The notes: generated by a model from the letters alone, not told the origin. Shown: positions 20,557 to 30,341, counted from the first letter of the stretch. The stretch: 64,000 nucleotides of DNA from Rhodopseudomonas sp. AAP120 (GCF_001295845.1 NZ_LJIC01000073.1:1-64000); one strand, 5' to 3'. Numbers and translations: made by a program.

Positions 20557-21687
20557 TCAGGCTCCGGCCTTGCGGCTGCGCGGCTCGACCTTGGTGCCTT
20601 CGGACAGCAGCAACTGGCCGTCGGTCACCACCTCCTCGCCGCCGGCAAGTCCTTCGGCGATCACGGTCTCGCCCTGGTGGGTGCGGCTGACCTTGACGGA
20701 CTGCACATGCGCTGCGCCGTCTTTGATCACGAAGACGAAGTTGCCGCTCTGGCTGCGCTGGACCGCGACGGTCGGAACGGCGACGGCCTCCTCGGTGCGG
20801 ATCGTCAGCTTGGTGTTGACCAGCGTGCCCGGCCACAACGTCTCGTTGCCGTTGTCCATGATGCCCCGGACCATCACCATGCCGGTGGCGGCGTCGACGG
20901 TGTTCTCCACCATCGCCACCTTGCCCTGCTCGGAACGCCCGCTGCCGGGAATGGTCGCGGTCACGGCGGTGGTGCCGGCCGCCATCGCGTCGCGGAGATC
21001 GGCAAGGACGCGCTGCGGCACCGCGAAGCTGACATAGACCGGCGCCATCTGGTTGATGGTGGCGAGCGGCGCGGTGTCGGCCGGGCGCACGAAGTTGCCG
21101 ATCTTGACGTTGGCGGCGCTGATACGGCCGGCAAACGGCGCATGGATCAGCGTATAGCTCTTCTGAACCCGCAGATTTGCGAGTGCCGACTCCGCGCCCT
21201 TGATGGTGCCGGCGAGAATATCGGCCTGCGTTTTCGCATTATCGAGATTGACCTGGGTGGTGGCGCCCTTGCCGATCAGGTCGCTGAAACGCCGCAAGTC
21301 ACGCTCCGCACCGGCGAGCTGCGCGCGGTCGCGGGCCAGATTGCCTTCAGCCTGTTCGATTTGGGCGTCGATCTGCCGCGCATCGAGCGTGAACAGCAGG
21401 TCGCCTTCGTTGACCTTGGCGCCATCCTCGAAATGGACGCTGACGATGGTGGTCTCGAGCCGCGACTTCAGCGCCACGCTGGAGATCGGCGTCACCATGC
21501 CGATCGCGTCGACATCGACCGGGATCGGCTTGCGCACCGCCTTGACGGCATCGATCGACACCACGCGGGCCCGCGGCGCGGCTTTGGCGGCAACTTGCTT
21601 GTCGGTCCAGTACGGCCGCAGTTCGTAGGCAGCCAAACCGCCTGCGGCGAGCACGATGGCGATGATGATCCAGCGACGCTTCGTCAT
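20557..21687 (-). CDS. RND efflux periplasmic adaptor (membrane fusion protein)
   Basis: The 376-residue MFP has an N-terminal membrane anchor (IIIAIVLAAGGLAAYELRPY), a lipoyl-like half (VALKSRLETTIVSVHFEDGA with LLFTLDARQIDAQIEQAEGN), an alpha-hairpin and a beta-barrel/membrane-proximal region. This is the MdtA type. It connects the permease encoded directly downstream to an outer-membrane channel. Ribosome-site sequence GGA sits in the loop of a small hairpin overlapping the start codon (21687-21701). It is divergent from xthA. Confidence 0.93.
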   Translation of the reverse strand: MTKRRWIIIAIVLAAGGLAAYELRPYWTDKQVAAKAAPRARVVSIDAVKAVRKPIPVDVDAIGMVTPISSVALKSRLETTIVSVHFEDGAKVNEGDLLFTLDARQIDAQIEQAEGNLARDRAQLAGAERDLRRFSDLIGKGATTQVNLDNAKTQADILAGTIKGAESALANLRVQKSYTLIHAPFAGRISAANVKIGNFVRPADTAPLATINQMAPVYVSFAVPQRVLADLRDAMAAGTTAVTATIPGSGRSEQGKVAMVENTVDAATGMVMVRGIMDNGNETLWPGTLVNTKLTIRTEEAVAVPTVAVQRSQSGNFVFVIKDGAAHVQSVKVSRTHQGETVIAEGLAGGEEVVTDGQLLLSEGTKVEPRSRKAGA

Positions 21688-21701
21688 GACACTCCGTGTC
21701 A
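21687..21701 (-). promoter_or_regulatory. Hairpin over the adaptor gene ribosome-binding site
   Basis: On the minus strand TGACAC-GGA-GTGTCA forms a perfect 6-base stem with the GGA of the presumed Shine-Dalgarno in the loop, and the last A of the stem is the first base of the start codon. It may dampen translation initiation. Confidence 0.35.
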
Positions 21702-21829
21702 GCCTGTCGCGGGGCCACGCATCGCCCGTCCCCGCCCTCCGATGTTAGCGCTCGATTTTACAAAGGCTTATCACAGCACCAAGGGGCATGGTATGGCAGC
21801 CGCCGGATATATTGCCACGGGTAACCCTG

Positions 21830-22621
21830 ATGCGGATTGCGACCTGGAACGTGAACTCGGTCCGGCAGCGGCTGGACCACCTGCTGACTTGGCTACAGGA
21901 CTGCCAGCCGGACGTGGTCTGCCTGCAGGAGATCAAGTGCGTCGACGAGGCGTTCCCGCGCGAGCCGATCGAGGCGCTGGGCTACAATGTCGTCACCCAC
22001 GGCCAGAAGACCTTCAACGGCGTCGCGCTGCTGTCGAAGCACCCGCTCGAAGAAGCCACCCCGCGGCTCGCCGGGGATGAGAGCGACGTCCACGCCCGAT
22101 TCCTCGAGGGTGTGATCTCGCTGAAGCGCGGCGTGGTGCGGGTCGCGTGCCTGTATCTGCCCAACGGCAACCCGGTCGGCAGTGAGAAATATCCTTATAA
22201 GCTGAGCTGGATGTCGCGACTTCTTCAGTATTCGAAGGAGCGGATGAAGACCGAGGAGCCGCTGATCCTGGCCGGTGACTTCAACGTCATCCCGCAGCCC
22301 GAAGACGTGCACAATCCCGCCGCATGGGTCGACGATGCGCTGTTCCGGCCAGAGACCCGCGAGAGCTTCCAGGCCCTGCTCGGTCTCGGTCTCACCGACG
22401 CGCTGCGCGCCACCACGGACGCGCCCGGCCAATACACCTTCTGGGACTATCAGGCCGGCGCCTGGCAAAAGAACTGGGGCATCCGCATCGACCATTTGCT
22501 GCTGTCGCCGCAGGCGGCCGACCGCCTCCGCGGCGTCGGCATCGACAGCTACGTGCGGAACTGGGAGAAGCCGTCCGACCACGTCCCGGTCTGGGCGGAT
22601 TTCGATCTGGAGACGGCGTGA
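21830..22621 (+). CDS. xthA: Exodeoxyribonuclease III (AP endonuclease)
   Basis: The 263-residue Mg-dependent endonuclease/exonuclease/phosphatase-fold enzyme cleaves abasic sites in base excision repair. It starts MRIATWNVNSVRQRLDHLL (21830; earlier start adds non-family residues), with VVCLQEIKCVDEAFP (catalytic Glu), LAGDFNVIPQPEDV (Asp-Asn pair) and the C-terminal YVRNWEKPSDHVPVWADF (Asp-His pair). Length fits ExoIII. It is divergent from the RND operon. Confidence 0.95.
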   Translation: MRIATWNVNSVRQRLDHLLTWLQDCQPDVVCLQEIKCVDEAFPREPIEALGYNVVTHGQKTFNGVALLSKHPLEEATPRLAGDESDVHARFLEGVISLKRGVVRVACLYLPNGNPVGSEKYPYKLSWMSRLLQYSKERMKTEEPLILAGDFNVIPQPEDVHNPAAWVDDALFRPETRESFQALLGLGLTDALRATTDAPGQYTFWDYQAGAWQKNWGIRIDHLLLSPQAADRLRGVGIDSYVRNWEKPSDHVPVWADFDLETA

Positions 22622-22676
22622 GGCAGCCCCAGAAAAACAGCGACCGTCCTTCGGGCACGCAGCGCTAGCGCCATTC

Positions 22677-22810
22677 GTGCCCCGGACGCTGCGCAGCGCG
22701 CCGCTCTTGCGGCGTGGTGCGCTGCAGATCCGGGGCCCCGGTTAGTTGGGCCGCAACCGGGGTCCCGGATCTGCGGCGCAGCGCTTCGCGCTGCACCTTG
22801 TCCGGGACAC
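22677..22810. repeat. Dispersed GC-rich palindromic repeat family C, copy 2
   Basis: The sequence alternates CCCCGGACGCTGCGCAGCG, ATCCGGGGCCCCGG, AACCGGGGTCCCGGATCTGC and GCGCAGCGCTTCGCGCTGC, with overall dyad symmetry. It fills the 220-base gap between the convergent xthA and ExoR-like genes and shares its words with 1-165. It may act as a bidirectional terminator, but has no T-run. Confidence 0.7.
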
Positions 22811-22843
22811 AGACCTGGCCTCAAACTTTGAAGAAGTAAGACC

Positions 22844-23665
22844 TCAGTCCCGCCGCCCCTGCACCCAGTGCTCGAGCATCTGCAGCGCCATGGCGCGGTC
22901 GTCGTCGGAGGCCTTGGCGAAGGCGCGGTTGTAGCTGTCCTTGATCCAGGTCTCTTCCGGCGCGGCGCTGTCGCGAGCCAGCGTCAGCCACATCAGCCCG
23001 CGGGCGGCTTGGCGCGGCAGCTTCTCGCCGTTGAACAACAGCTGCCCGAGCATCGCCTGAGCCTGGTGCTGGCCCTTCTGAGCGGCGAGGCCAAGCCAGC
23101 GCGCGCCGTAGCGGAAGTCGCGCGGCATGCCGATGCCTTCGATATAAAGCCGCGCCAGATCGTACTGCGCGTCGGCATTGCCGAAATACGAGGCGGCGTA
23201 GGAGAACATCTCCCGCGCCCGCTCCGGATCGCGCTTGATCTTCGAGTTCGGGATGCCGTCGAGATAATAGCGGCCGAGCGCCACGAAGGCGTTGGCGACG
23301 ATCGCCGCCTGCGGCGCGGACGGGCTGTCCTCGGCATGGGCGTTGGCGATCTTGCTGAAATAGTCGAAGGCGCGCAGGTCGTCCTGCACGACGCCGTTGC
23401 CGTCGGCGTACATCCGCCCGAGCCGCCACTGGGCGATCGGGTGTCCGCCTTCCGCAGCGTATTGCAGGGCGGTGAGCGAGGTCGTGGTAGTTTCGGCGGG
23501 GATCGCCTTCTTCAGCGCCGGCGCGGTGCCCGGCTGCGACGAGGCGACCGGGATCGCGGTGTTCTCGGGGTTCACCGGGGTGCCCTCGAAGGCGAACGCC
23601 GGCGCCAGGGCTGCCGTAGCGCCCATCACCCACGCGACACAAACTGTACGCTTAAACATCCGCAT
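22844..23665 (-). CDS. exoR: ExoR-like exported Sel1-repeat protein
   Basis: The 273-residue product has a signal peptide (FKRTVCVAWVMGATAALAPA, cleaved after FAF) and several Sel1/TPR-like repeats: AEGGHPIAQWRLGRMYADGN, VALGRYYLDGIPNSKIK, YFGNADAQYDLARLYIEGIG, GARWLGLAAQKGQHQAQAML. The repeat layout and several segments resemble Sinorhizobium ExoR, the periplasmic inhibitor of the ExoS-ChvI two-component system controlling exopolysaccharide and motility; this is by recall. No exoS or chvI lies next to it. Its start overlaps the decayed dehydratase by 14 bases. Sel1 protein of other role is the alternative. Confidence 0.75.
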   Translation of the reverse strand: MRMFKRTVCVAWVMGATAALAPAFAFEGTPVNPENTAIPVASSQPGTAPALKKAIPAETTTTSLTALQYAAEGGHPIAQWRLGRMYADGNGVVQDDLRAFDYFSKIANAHAEDSPSAPQAAIVANAFVALGRYYLDGIPNSKIKRDPERAREMFSYAASYFGNADAQYDLARLYIEGIGMPRDFRYGARWLGLAAQKGQHQAQAMLGQLLFNGEKLPRQAARGLMWLTLARDSAAPEETWIKDSYNRAFAKASDDDRAMALQMLEHWVQGRRD

Positions 23666-24440
23666 AGCAATGCTTCTCGACCGCCCCGCCCGGACGGGTC
23701 ATGGCGCCGACGAAGGCGGGGCCGACCTGCTGGGCATATTCCGAAAGCGCATCCGACGTCTGATCTGTCGCGCCAGCGGTCCATTCGGACGGGCGCGGCG
23801 CGAGGGCGTCGGTCAAATTCGTGTCATCGGCTGCGCCGGGCGCAGGGTCGCCCTCCCGCGGGGCGATCGAATCGTCCTGCGCGCTCGGGCACGCGGCGTA
23901 ATCGCGCTCCAAGCAGCGGGCGGGCCCGGACGACAGCAGGTTCGACATTCCCGCGACCTTCACAATCGCACCTTCTGGCGCGAGATTTCCCTTCAGCCCG
24001 ACGTCGCCGGCCGCAAGGACCGAACGCTGCGTCTGCCGCACCAGCTCTTGATGCGGAGTCCACGTCATGAACTTCAGGTCTTCGAGGATCGTCCGGCCAG
24101 TGCTGGTCAGGCGGTCGCCGTGAAAGAAGTCATGATCGAGCTGGGTCTTCATCAGGAGCGGTATGCTGCCAACATCTTCTATGTCTTTGGCGACATCGCG
24201 GCCGGCCGGCTGCAAATCCGCGATACATGGTGTCTTTTTGAAGACTGCAGCGGTGGCAATTTCCTCGACGCTGATACGAGGGTGTTGAGCACGTAGACGC
24301 TGCGACGCAGCATGACGAGGTCGTTCGACAGCAGCGAGGGCGAGCTCGCAGCCGAGTTCGGCACGCACCGTCCATTCGGGTGCTTGCCGCCTGCGGAGCT
24401 CCGACTTGCTATTGGTCCTCGCGCCCATCCTGACCCGCAT
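23652..24440 (-). pseudogene. Decayed IlvD/Edd-family dehydratase fragment
   Basis: The segment coded by about 24275-23931 keeps successive IlvD/Edd features: PCIADLQPAGRDVAKDIEDV, GSIPLLMKTQLD, FFHGDRLTSTGRTILEDLKF, and LKGNLAPEGAIVKVAG followed by SGPARCLE. In intact dihydroxy-acid dehydratases these sit in the C-terminal half of a protein of about 560-620 residues. Here the N-terminal half with the Fe-S cysteines is missing, the frame upstream of 24275 and downstream of 23931 no longer matches, and the C-terminal cap is scrambled. The open frame is therefore a remnant. It precedes the ExoR-like gene and follows lpdA. Confidence 0.7.
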
Positions 24441-24681
24441 CCCGGCCGTTCTCGACCGACGTCCACACCGACAACCATCGACCTGAGCTCACGCCTTCAT
24501 GAGCCTGTCTTGGGACGATGGTCTCATTGACCGGTGTGGCTAAAAAGCGGCGCGCGCAAGAGGCACCGTCAAAGACGGTTAAATCATCCGGAACTGTTGC
24601 GCCGCCGCAACAAACGTTGCGCGGCGGCCACCACTAATCGGTCCACTAACTGTCAGGAGAAAGCCCGGGACGGTGGGCGCG

Positions 24682-26103
24682 TCAGGCGTTGAGCACCTTG
24701 CCGTAGGCGTCGAGCACGGCTTCCTTCATCATCTCCGACAGCGTCGGATGCGGGAAGACGGTGTGCATCAGCTCTTCCTCGGTGGTCTCGAGGTTCATCG
24801 CCACCACATAGCCCTGGATCAGCTCGGTGACTTCTGCGCCGATCATGTGGGCGCCGATCAGCTGGCCGGTCTTCTTGTCGAAGATCACCTTGACCAAACC
24901 CTGGTCCTCGCCGAGCGCGATCGCCTTGCCGTTGGCGGTGAACGGGAAGCGGCCAACCCGGATGTCGCGGCCCTGCTCCTTCGCCTTGGTCTCTGTGAGG
25001 CCCACCGAGGCGATCTGCGGGTTGCAGTAGGTGCAGCCTGGGATCAGGCTCTTGTCGAGCGGATGCGGATGCAGGCCCTTGATCGCCTCGACGCAGATCA
25101 CGCCCTCATGCTCGGCCTTGTGGGCTAGCATCGGCGGACCGGCGATGTCGCCGATCGCGTAGATGCCCGGCACGTTGGTCTTACCGAGGCCGTCGGTGAC
25201 GATGGTGCCGCGCTCGATCTTCACTCCGAGCTTCTCCAGCCCGAGATTTTCGATATTGCCGACGACGCCGACTGCCGAAATCACCCGCTCGAACTCCTCG
25301 GTGAACGGCTTGCCGTCACCCGCATCGATGGTGGCGACGACGCTGTCGGCCTTCTTGTCGAGCTTGGTGACCTTGGTGCCGGACAGAATCCGGATGCCCT
25401 GCTTCTCGAACCGCTTGCGGGCGAGCGTGGCGATCTCGGCGTCCTCGACCGGCAGGATCTGCGGCAGCACCTCGACCACGGTGACCTTCGAGCCCATCGT
25501 GTGGAAGAACGACGCGAATTCGATGCCGATCGCACCGGAGCCGACCACCAGCAGCGACTTCGGCATCTTCTCCGGCACCATCGCCTCGAAATAGGTCCAG
25601 ATCAGCTTCTTGTCCGGCTCGAGCCCCGGCAGCGCCCGCGGCCGGGCGCCGGTTGCGATGATGATGTGCTTGGCCTGATAGCTGCCCGGTCCGATCGTGC
25701 CCTTCGGCGCCTCGGTCTTCGAGCCCGTGACGGTGATCTTGCCGGGCGCATCGATGGTCGCCTGGCCCCAGATCACGGAGACCTTGTTCTTCTTCATCAG
25801 GAAGCCGACGCCGTCGTTGAGGCGCTTGGACACCCCGCGCGAGCGCTGCACCACCGCCTTCGGGTCGTAGCTGATGTTATCGGCCGACAGCCCGTAGTCC
25901 TTGGCGTGCTGCATGTAGTGATAGATCTCGGCCGAGCGCAGCAGCGCCTTGGTCGGGATGCAGCCCCAGTTCAGGCAGATGCCGCCGAGATGCGTCTTCT
26001 CGACGATCGCGGTCTTGAACCCGAGCTGCGCCGCCCGGATCGCCGCGACATAGCCGCCGGGGCCGGAGCCGATGATGATGACGTCGAAGGAGGTATCGGA
26101 CAT
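24682..26103 (-). CDS. lpdA: Dihydrolipoyl dehydrogenase (E3 of PDH)
   Basis: FAD-dependent E3 reoxidises dihydrolipoyl groups of E2. The 473-residue product has the FAD-binding IIGSGPGGYVAAIRAAQLGF, the redox disulfide GGICLNWGCIPTKALL, the NAD-binding LVVGSGAIGIEFASFF and the C-terminal His-Glu catalytic pair region HTVFPHPTLSEMMKEAVLDA. It is the last gene of pdhA-pdhB-DUF5076-pdhC-lpdA, 14 bases after pdhC. About 240 bases downstream (24441-24681) contain no gene I recognise. Confidence 0.96.
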   Translation of the reverse strand: MSDTSFDVIIIGSGPGGYVAAIRAAQLGFKTAIVEKTHLGGICLNWGCIPTKALLRSAEIYHYMQHAKDYGLSADNISYDPKAVVQRSRGVSKRLNDGVGFLMKKNKVSVIWGQATIDAPGKITVTGSKTEAPKGTIGPGSYQAKHIIIATGARPRALPGLEPDKKLIWTYFEAMVPEKMPKSLLVVGSGAIGIEFASFFHTMGSKVTVVEVLPQILPVEDAEIATLARKRFEKQGIRILSGTKVTKLDKKADSVVATIDAGDGKPFTEEFERVISAVGVVGNIENLGLEKLGVKIERGTIVTDGLGKTNVPGIYAIGDIAGPPMLAHKAEHEGVICVEAIKGLHPHPLDKSLIPGCTYCNPQIASVGLTETKAKEQGRDIRVGRFPFTANGKAIALGEDQGLVKVIFDKKTGQLIGAHMIGAEVTELIQGYVVAMNLETTEEELMHTVFPHPTLSEMMKEAVLDAYGKVLNA

Positions 26104-26117
26104 GGCAGCCTTGGAAA

Positions 26118-27500
26118 CTAGACGATCATCATCACTGGATTTTCGATCAGCGCCTTGAAGGCGCCGAGCAGTTCGGAGCCGAGCGCGCCGTCGACGGCGC
26201 GGTGATCGGTGGACAGCGTCACGCTCATCACCGTCGCGATCTCGATCTTGCCGGCCTTGACCACAGGACGCTGCTCGCCGGCCCCGACCGCCAGGATCGT
26301 CGCATGCGGCGGGTTGATCACCGCGGCAAAGTCCTTGATGCCGTACATGCCGAGATTGGACACCGCGGTCGAACCGCCCTGATACTCTTCAGGCTTCAGC
26401 CGCCGATTGCGGGCGCGCGCGGCGAAATCCTTCATCTCGCGCGAGATCGTCGACACCGACTTCAGATGCGCGTCGCGCACCACCGGGGTGATAAGGCCGC
26501 CGGGGATCGACACCGCGACGCCGACGTCGGAGCCCTGATGCTTCAGCATCGCGCCTTCGGTCCAGGTGACGTTGGCGTCCGGCACGCGCTGCAGCGCCAT
26601 CGCCAGCGCCTTGATGACGAAGTCGTTGACCGACAGCTTGTAGGCCGGCTTGCCGTCCTTGTCCTTCGGCGCCTGGGCGTTGATCTCTTCGCGCGCCGCC
26701 ATCAGCTTGTCGAGGTTGCAGTCCATCGTCAGGTAGAAATGCGGGATGGTCTGCTTGGCCTGGACGAGGCGCTGCGCGATAATTTTGCGCATGCTGTCGT
26801 GCGGCACTTCCTCGTAGCTGCCGTCCTTGAAGAACGCGCGGATCTGCTGGTCCGACATCGACGGCGCGATTGCGGGCGCTGTGCCGGACGCCGGCGCAGC
26901 CGCCTTCAAGCTTCCGCCGGCTTTCGCCTGCTCGACGTCGCGGGCGACGACGCGGCCGTGCGGGCCGGTGCCGCTGATCCGGGACAGCTCGATGCCGGCG
27001 TCCTTGGCGAGCCGCCGCGCCAGCGGCGACGAGAACACGCGGGCGCCGTTCTGCGCGGCCAGCGCAGGAGCGGCGGGCGGAGCCGAATTGGAGCGCTCGG
27101 ACGGCCGCGATGCAGGCGCAGCAGATTCGGCCTTGGTCGGCGCCTCGGGCTTTGGCGTATCCGTCTTCGGCGCTTCGGGTTTGGTGCTTTCCGCCTTGGC
27201 CTCTGTCTTGGTCGAGTCAGGCTTGGCCTGCGTCGCCCCGGCGGCCTTGACGTCCTCGCCGTCGCCGGCGAGCACCGCGATCACGTCGTTGACCGGGACG
27301 TCCTGGGTGCCCTCGGGCACCAGGATCTTGGCGATGGTGCCTTCATCGACCGCTTCGACTTCCATCGTCGCCTTGTCGGTCTCGATCTCGGCGATGACGT
27401 CGCCGCTCTTGACCTTGTCGCCCTCCTTCTTCAGCCACTTCGCAAGGTTGCCCTTCTCCATGGTCGGCGACAAAGCGGGCATCAGAATGTTGATCGGCAT
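26118..27500 (-). CDS. pdhC: Pyruvate dehydrogenase E2, dihydrolipoamide acetyltransferase
   Basis: The 460-residue E2 has one N-terminal lipoyl domain (residues 1-80, lipoyl-Lys43 in [12 protein letters not shown]), an Ala/Pro/Lys-Glu linker, a peripheral-subunit-binding domain ([34 protein letters not shown]) and the catalytic acetyltransferase domain ending with the active-site [17 protein letters not shown]. The lipoyl domain is nearly identical to that of PdhB: 4 differences in the first 55 residues by my count. It is part of the PDH operon. Confidence 0.96.
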   Translation of the reverse strand: MPINILMPALSPTMEKGNLAKWLKKEGDKVKSGDVIAEIETDKATMEVEAVDEGTIAKILVPEGTQDVPVNDVIAVLAGDGEDVKAAGATQAKPDSTKTEAKAESTKPEAPKTDTPKPEAPTKAESAAPASRPSERSNSAPPAAPALAAQNGARVFSSPLARRLAKDAGIELSRISGTGPHGRVVARDVEQAKAGGSLKAAAPASGTAPAIAPSMSDQQIRAFFKDGSYEEVPHDSMRKIIAQRLVQAKQTIPHFYLTMDCNLDKLMAAREEINAQAPKDKDGKPAYKLSVNDFVIKALAMALQRVPDANVTWTEGAMLKHQGSDVGVAVSIPGGLITPVVRDAHLKSVSTISREMKDFAARARNRRLKPEEYQGGSTAVSNLGMYGIKDFAAVINPPHATILAVGAGEQRPVVKAGKIEIATVMSVTLSTDHRAVDGALGSELLGAFKALIENPVMMIV

Positions 27501-27509
27501 GGCGAAACC

Positions 27510-27806
27510 TTATTGCGGCCGTTCGGTCGCGCTGCCCATGTCGGACGGGCGCGCGATCTCGGACTCGAACATCTCGACGATGCGCTCCAGCGCTTCGTCC
27601 TCGGTGTAGTTGCTCTCGCGCGAATAAGCGCGCGCGGCGTGACGGGCGATATCGACCAGCAGCAGCCCCCACATCTCGGGCTCCTCGAACGCGCGCATGA
27701 ACGCGATCGACAATCCGCCGTCGAGCACGAAGGCGCGCAGCACCTCGGTGGCGTCCTCGCGGCCCTCGACGTCGGGCGGCAGCGGCTGTTGCTTGGGGCC
27801 AGCCAT
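27510..27806 (-). CDS. DUF5076-type small protein inside the PDH operon
   Basis: The product from 27806 has 98 residues, starts MAGPKQQPLPPDVEGREDAT and continues EVLRAFVLDGGLSIAFMRAF, then EEPEMWGLLLVDIARHAARA. It resembles DUF5076, a small family of unknown function recalled from Bradyrhizobiaceae. It lies between pdhB and pdhC with seven and nine bases spacing, so it is cotranscribed; a role in PDH assembly or regulation is a guess from context. A frame extended to 27857 would overlap pdhB by 44 bases and is unlikely. Confidence 0.82.
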   Translation of the reverse strand: MAGPKQQPLPPDVEGREDATEVLRAFVLDGGLSIAFMRAFEEPEMWGLLLVDIARHAARAYSRESNYTEDEALERIVEMFESEIARPSDMGSATERPQ

Positions 27807-27813
27807 GGTCGCG

Positions 27814-29223
27814 CTACCGATAACAGACGGCCTTGGCCGCCTCGACGACTTCGGCAACGCTCGGCAGCGCCAGCTTTTCGAGATTGGCGGCGTAGGGCAT
27901 CGGCACGTCCTTGCCGGAAACGCGCGTCACCGGCGCGTCCAGGTAGTCGAAGGCATGCTCCATGATCCGCGCGGCAAGTTCGGCACCGACGCCGTTCTGC
28001 TGCCAGCCCTCCTCGACCGTCACCGCGCGGCCGGTCTTCTTGACCGAGGCGATAATCGTCTCGGTGTCGAGCGGACGCAGCGTGCGCAGATCGATCACTT
28101 CCGCGTCGATCCCCTCGCCGGCCAATTCCTCGGCCGCCTTCAGCGCGTAGGTCATGCCGTGCGACCACGCGATCAGCGTGACCTGCGAGCCCTCGCGCAC
28201 CACGCGGGCCTTGCCGATCGGGATCACATAGTCGTCGAGCTTCGGCACTTCGCCGTGCTGCCCGTACAGCATCTCGTGTTCGAGGAAGATCACCGGGTTG
28301 GGATCGCGGATCGCGGCCTTGAGCAGGCCCTTGGCATCGGCGGCCGAATATGGCGCCACGACCTTGAGGCCGGGGATCTGCGAATACCAGGCCGAGTAGT
28401 CCTGGCTGTGCTGCGCGGCGACGCGCGACGCCGCGCCGTTCGGGCCGCGGAACACGATCGAGCAGCCGAGCTGGCCGCCGGACATGTACAGCGTCTTCGC
28501 CGCGGAGTTGATGATCTGGTCGATCGCCTGCATGGCGAAGTTGAACGTCATGAATTCGACGATCGGCTTCAGCCCGGCGATCGCGGCGCCGACGCCGACG
28601 CCGGCGAAGCCGTGCTCGGTGATCGGCGTGTCGATGACGCGGCGATCACCGAATTCCTGCAACAGGCCCTGCGTGACCTTGTAGGCGCCCTGATACTCGG
28701 CGACCTCTTCGCCCATCACGAACACGTCGGCGTCGCGGCGCATCTCCTCGGCCATCGCGTCGCGTAGCGCTTCGCGGATGGTCTGCGTCACCATCTCGGT
28801 GCCGGCGGGAATGTCAGGATCGGCCGCGGCCGATACGGTCGGCGCTGCCGATGCGTGCTGCGCGGGCGCGGCCGCGGATTTCGCCTGAGCCGCCTCCGGC
28901 TCGGACGACGGCGGCGCCGATTGCGCCGCCTTGTTCTGCGCCGCAGGATCGGCGGCCTTGTCGGCGTCACCGGCGCTTTCACCGTCACCGAGGATGGTGG
29001 CGATCGGGGTGTTGACCGCGACGTCGTTGGTGCCTTCGGGGATCAGGATCTTGCCGAGCGTGCCTTCATCGGCGGCTTCGACTTCCATCGTCGCCTTGTC
29101 GGTCTCGATCTCCGCGATCACGTCGCCGCTCTTGACCTGGTCGCCTTCCTTCTTGAGCCATTTCGAGAGGTTGCCCTTCTCCATGGTCGGCGACAGCGCG
29201 GGCATCAGAATTTGAATAGGCAT
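27814..29223 (-). CDS. pdhB: Pyruvate dehydrogenase E1 beta subunit with N-terminal lipoyl domain
   Basis: The 469-residue product carries a lipoyl domain (residues 1-80, Lys43 in [12 protein letters not shown]), an Ala/Pro/Ser linker, and then the transketolase-type E1 beta (from about 140: [59 protein letters not shown], and the C-terminal domain [20 protein letters not shown]). A lipoyl-E1beta fusion is known in Sinorhizobium and other alphaproteobacteria. [10 protein letters not shown] at 29223 is the lipoyl start; 29262 adds unrelated residues. Confidence 0.95.
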   Translation of the reverse strand: MPIQILMPALSPTMEKGNLSKWLKKEGDQVKSGDVIAEIETDKATMEVEAADEGTLGKILIPEGTNDVAVNTPIATILGDGESAGDADKAADPAAQNKAAQSAPPSSEPEAAQAKSAAAPAQHASAAPTVSAAADPDIPAGTEMVTQTIREALRDAMAEEMRRDADVFVMGEEVAEYQGAYKVTQGLLQEFGDRRVIDTPITEHGFAGVGVGAAIAGLKPIVEFMTFNFAMQAIDQIINSAAKTLYMSGGQLGCSIVFRGPNGAASRVAAQHSQDYSAWYSQIPGLKVVAPYSAADAKGLLKAAIRDPNPVIFLEHEMLYGQHGEVPKLDDYVIPIGKARVVREGSQVTLIAWSHGMTYALKAAEELAGEGIDAEVIDLRTLRPLDTETIIASVKKTGRAVTVEEGWQQNGVGAELAARIMEHAFDYLDAPVTRVSGKDVPMPYAANLEKLALPSVAEVVEAAKAVCYR

Positions 29224-29306
29224 CGGGGCTCCGCAGTCAGATCGTGCGCGGGATCGCCGCAAGGCGGCAGGAGAGCATGGCCGGCGTGCGAGCGCCGGCG
29301 CGAAGG

Positions 29307-30341
29307 TCAGCGATACACATCGGTGTAGAGTTCGGACGGATCGGGTTCGGGATCGTTCTGTGCGAAGTCGGCCGACTCGTTGACGATCTTGCGAACCTCG
29401 GCGTCGATCTTCTTGAGGTCGTCTTCGGTCATGTCGAGCGCCAGCAGGCGCTGGCGCACCTGCTCGATCGGATCCTGATCGTTACGGATCTTGTCGACCT
29501 CCTCGCGGGTCCGGTACTTCGCCGGGTCGGACATCGAGTGGCCGCGATAGCGATAGGTCTGCATCTCGAGGATGTAGGGGCCGTTGCCGGCGCGGCAATG
29601 CGCCACCGCCTTGTCGCCCGCAGCCTTGACGGCGCGAACGTCCATGCCGTCGACCTGTTCGCCCGGAATGTTGAACGACACGCCGCGCTTGGAGAAGTCG
29701 GTCTGCGCCGACGAGCGCGTCACCGACGTGCCCATCGCGTAGCGGTTGTTCTCGATGACGTAGACCACGGGGAGCTTCCACAGCTCCGCCATGTTGAAGC
29801 TCTCGTACACCTGGCCCTGATTGGACGCGCCGTCGCCGAAGTATGCGAGGCAGACATTGCCGTTGTCGCGGTAGCGGTTTGCGAAGGCGATGCCGGTGCC
29901 GAGCGAGACCTGCGCGCCGACGATGCCGTGGCCTCCGTAGAAATGCTTCTCCATGCTGAACATGTGCATGGAGCCACCCTTGCCCTTGGAGTAGCCGCCG
30001 CGCCGTCCGGTCAGCTCCGCCATCACGCCCTTCGGGTCCATCTCGCAGGCGAGCATGTGGCCGTGGTCGCGATAGCCGGTGATCACCTGATCACCTTCGC
30101 GCAGCGCCATCTGCATGCCGACAACGACCGCCTCCTGGCCGATATAAAGATGGCAGAAGCCGCCGATCGCACCCATGCCGTAGAGCTGGCCGGCTTTCTC
30201 TTCGAAGCGGCGGATCAGCAGCATGTCGCGGAAGGCGTGCAGCTCCTGTTCCTTGGAGAAGTCCGGGACCCGCGGTTTGCTCGGCGCGGACGATACGTCC
30301 TGCCCCGTCTCTTTCGCGGCGCTCTTCTTTGGTGCGGCCAT
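29307..30341 (-). CDS. pdhA: Pyruvate dehydrogenase E1 alpha subunit
   Basis: The 344-residue thiamine-diphosphate subunit has the ThDP motif [19 protein letters not shown], the phosphorylation-loop-like [20 protein letters not shown], and the entry region [19 protein letters not shown]. With E1 beta it decarboxylates pyruvate and acetylates the lipoyl groups. It is the first gene of the PDH operon, 84 bases before pdhB. About 150 bases upstream, before divIC, contain two palindromes (30407-30420 and 30447-30461) that may mark the operon promoter. Confidence 0.96.
   Translation of the reverse strand: MAAPKKSAAKETGQDVSSAPSKPRVPDFSKEQELHAFRDMLLIRRFEEKAGQLYGMGAIGGFCHLYIGQEAVVVGMQMALREGDQVITGYRDHGHMLACEMDPKGVMAELTGRRGGYSKGKGGSMHMFSMEKHFYGGHGIVGAQVSLGTGIAFANRYRDNGNVCLAYFGDGASNQGQVYESFNMAELWKLPVVYVIENNRYAMGTSVTRSSAQTDFSKRGVSFNIPGEQVDGMDVRAVKAAGDKAVAHCRAGNGPYILEMQTYRYRGHSMSDPAKYRTREEVDKIRNDQDPIEQVRQRLLALDMTEDDLKKIDAEVRKIVNESADFAQNDPEPDPSELYTDVYR

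Noticed and set aside
22549..22824. Minus-strand frame over the family C repeat
   Set aside because: It is encoded mostly by the repeat and overlaps xthA on the other strand.
24560..24640. Hairpin-like TTGCGCCGCCGCAAC / GTTGCGCGGCGG near lpdA 3' end as a terminator
   Set aside because: Arms pair imperfectly and no T-run follows on the minus strand, so I did not call it.
26202..27965. Long plus-strand frame opposite pdhC and the DUF5076 gene
   Set aside because: Antisense shadow with Arg/His-rich composition; the minus-strand genes are certain.
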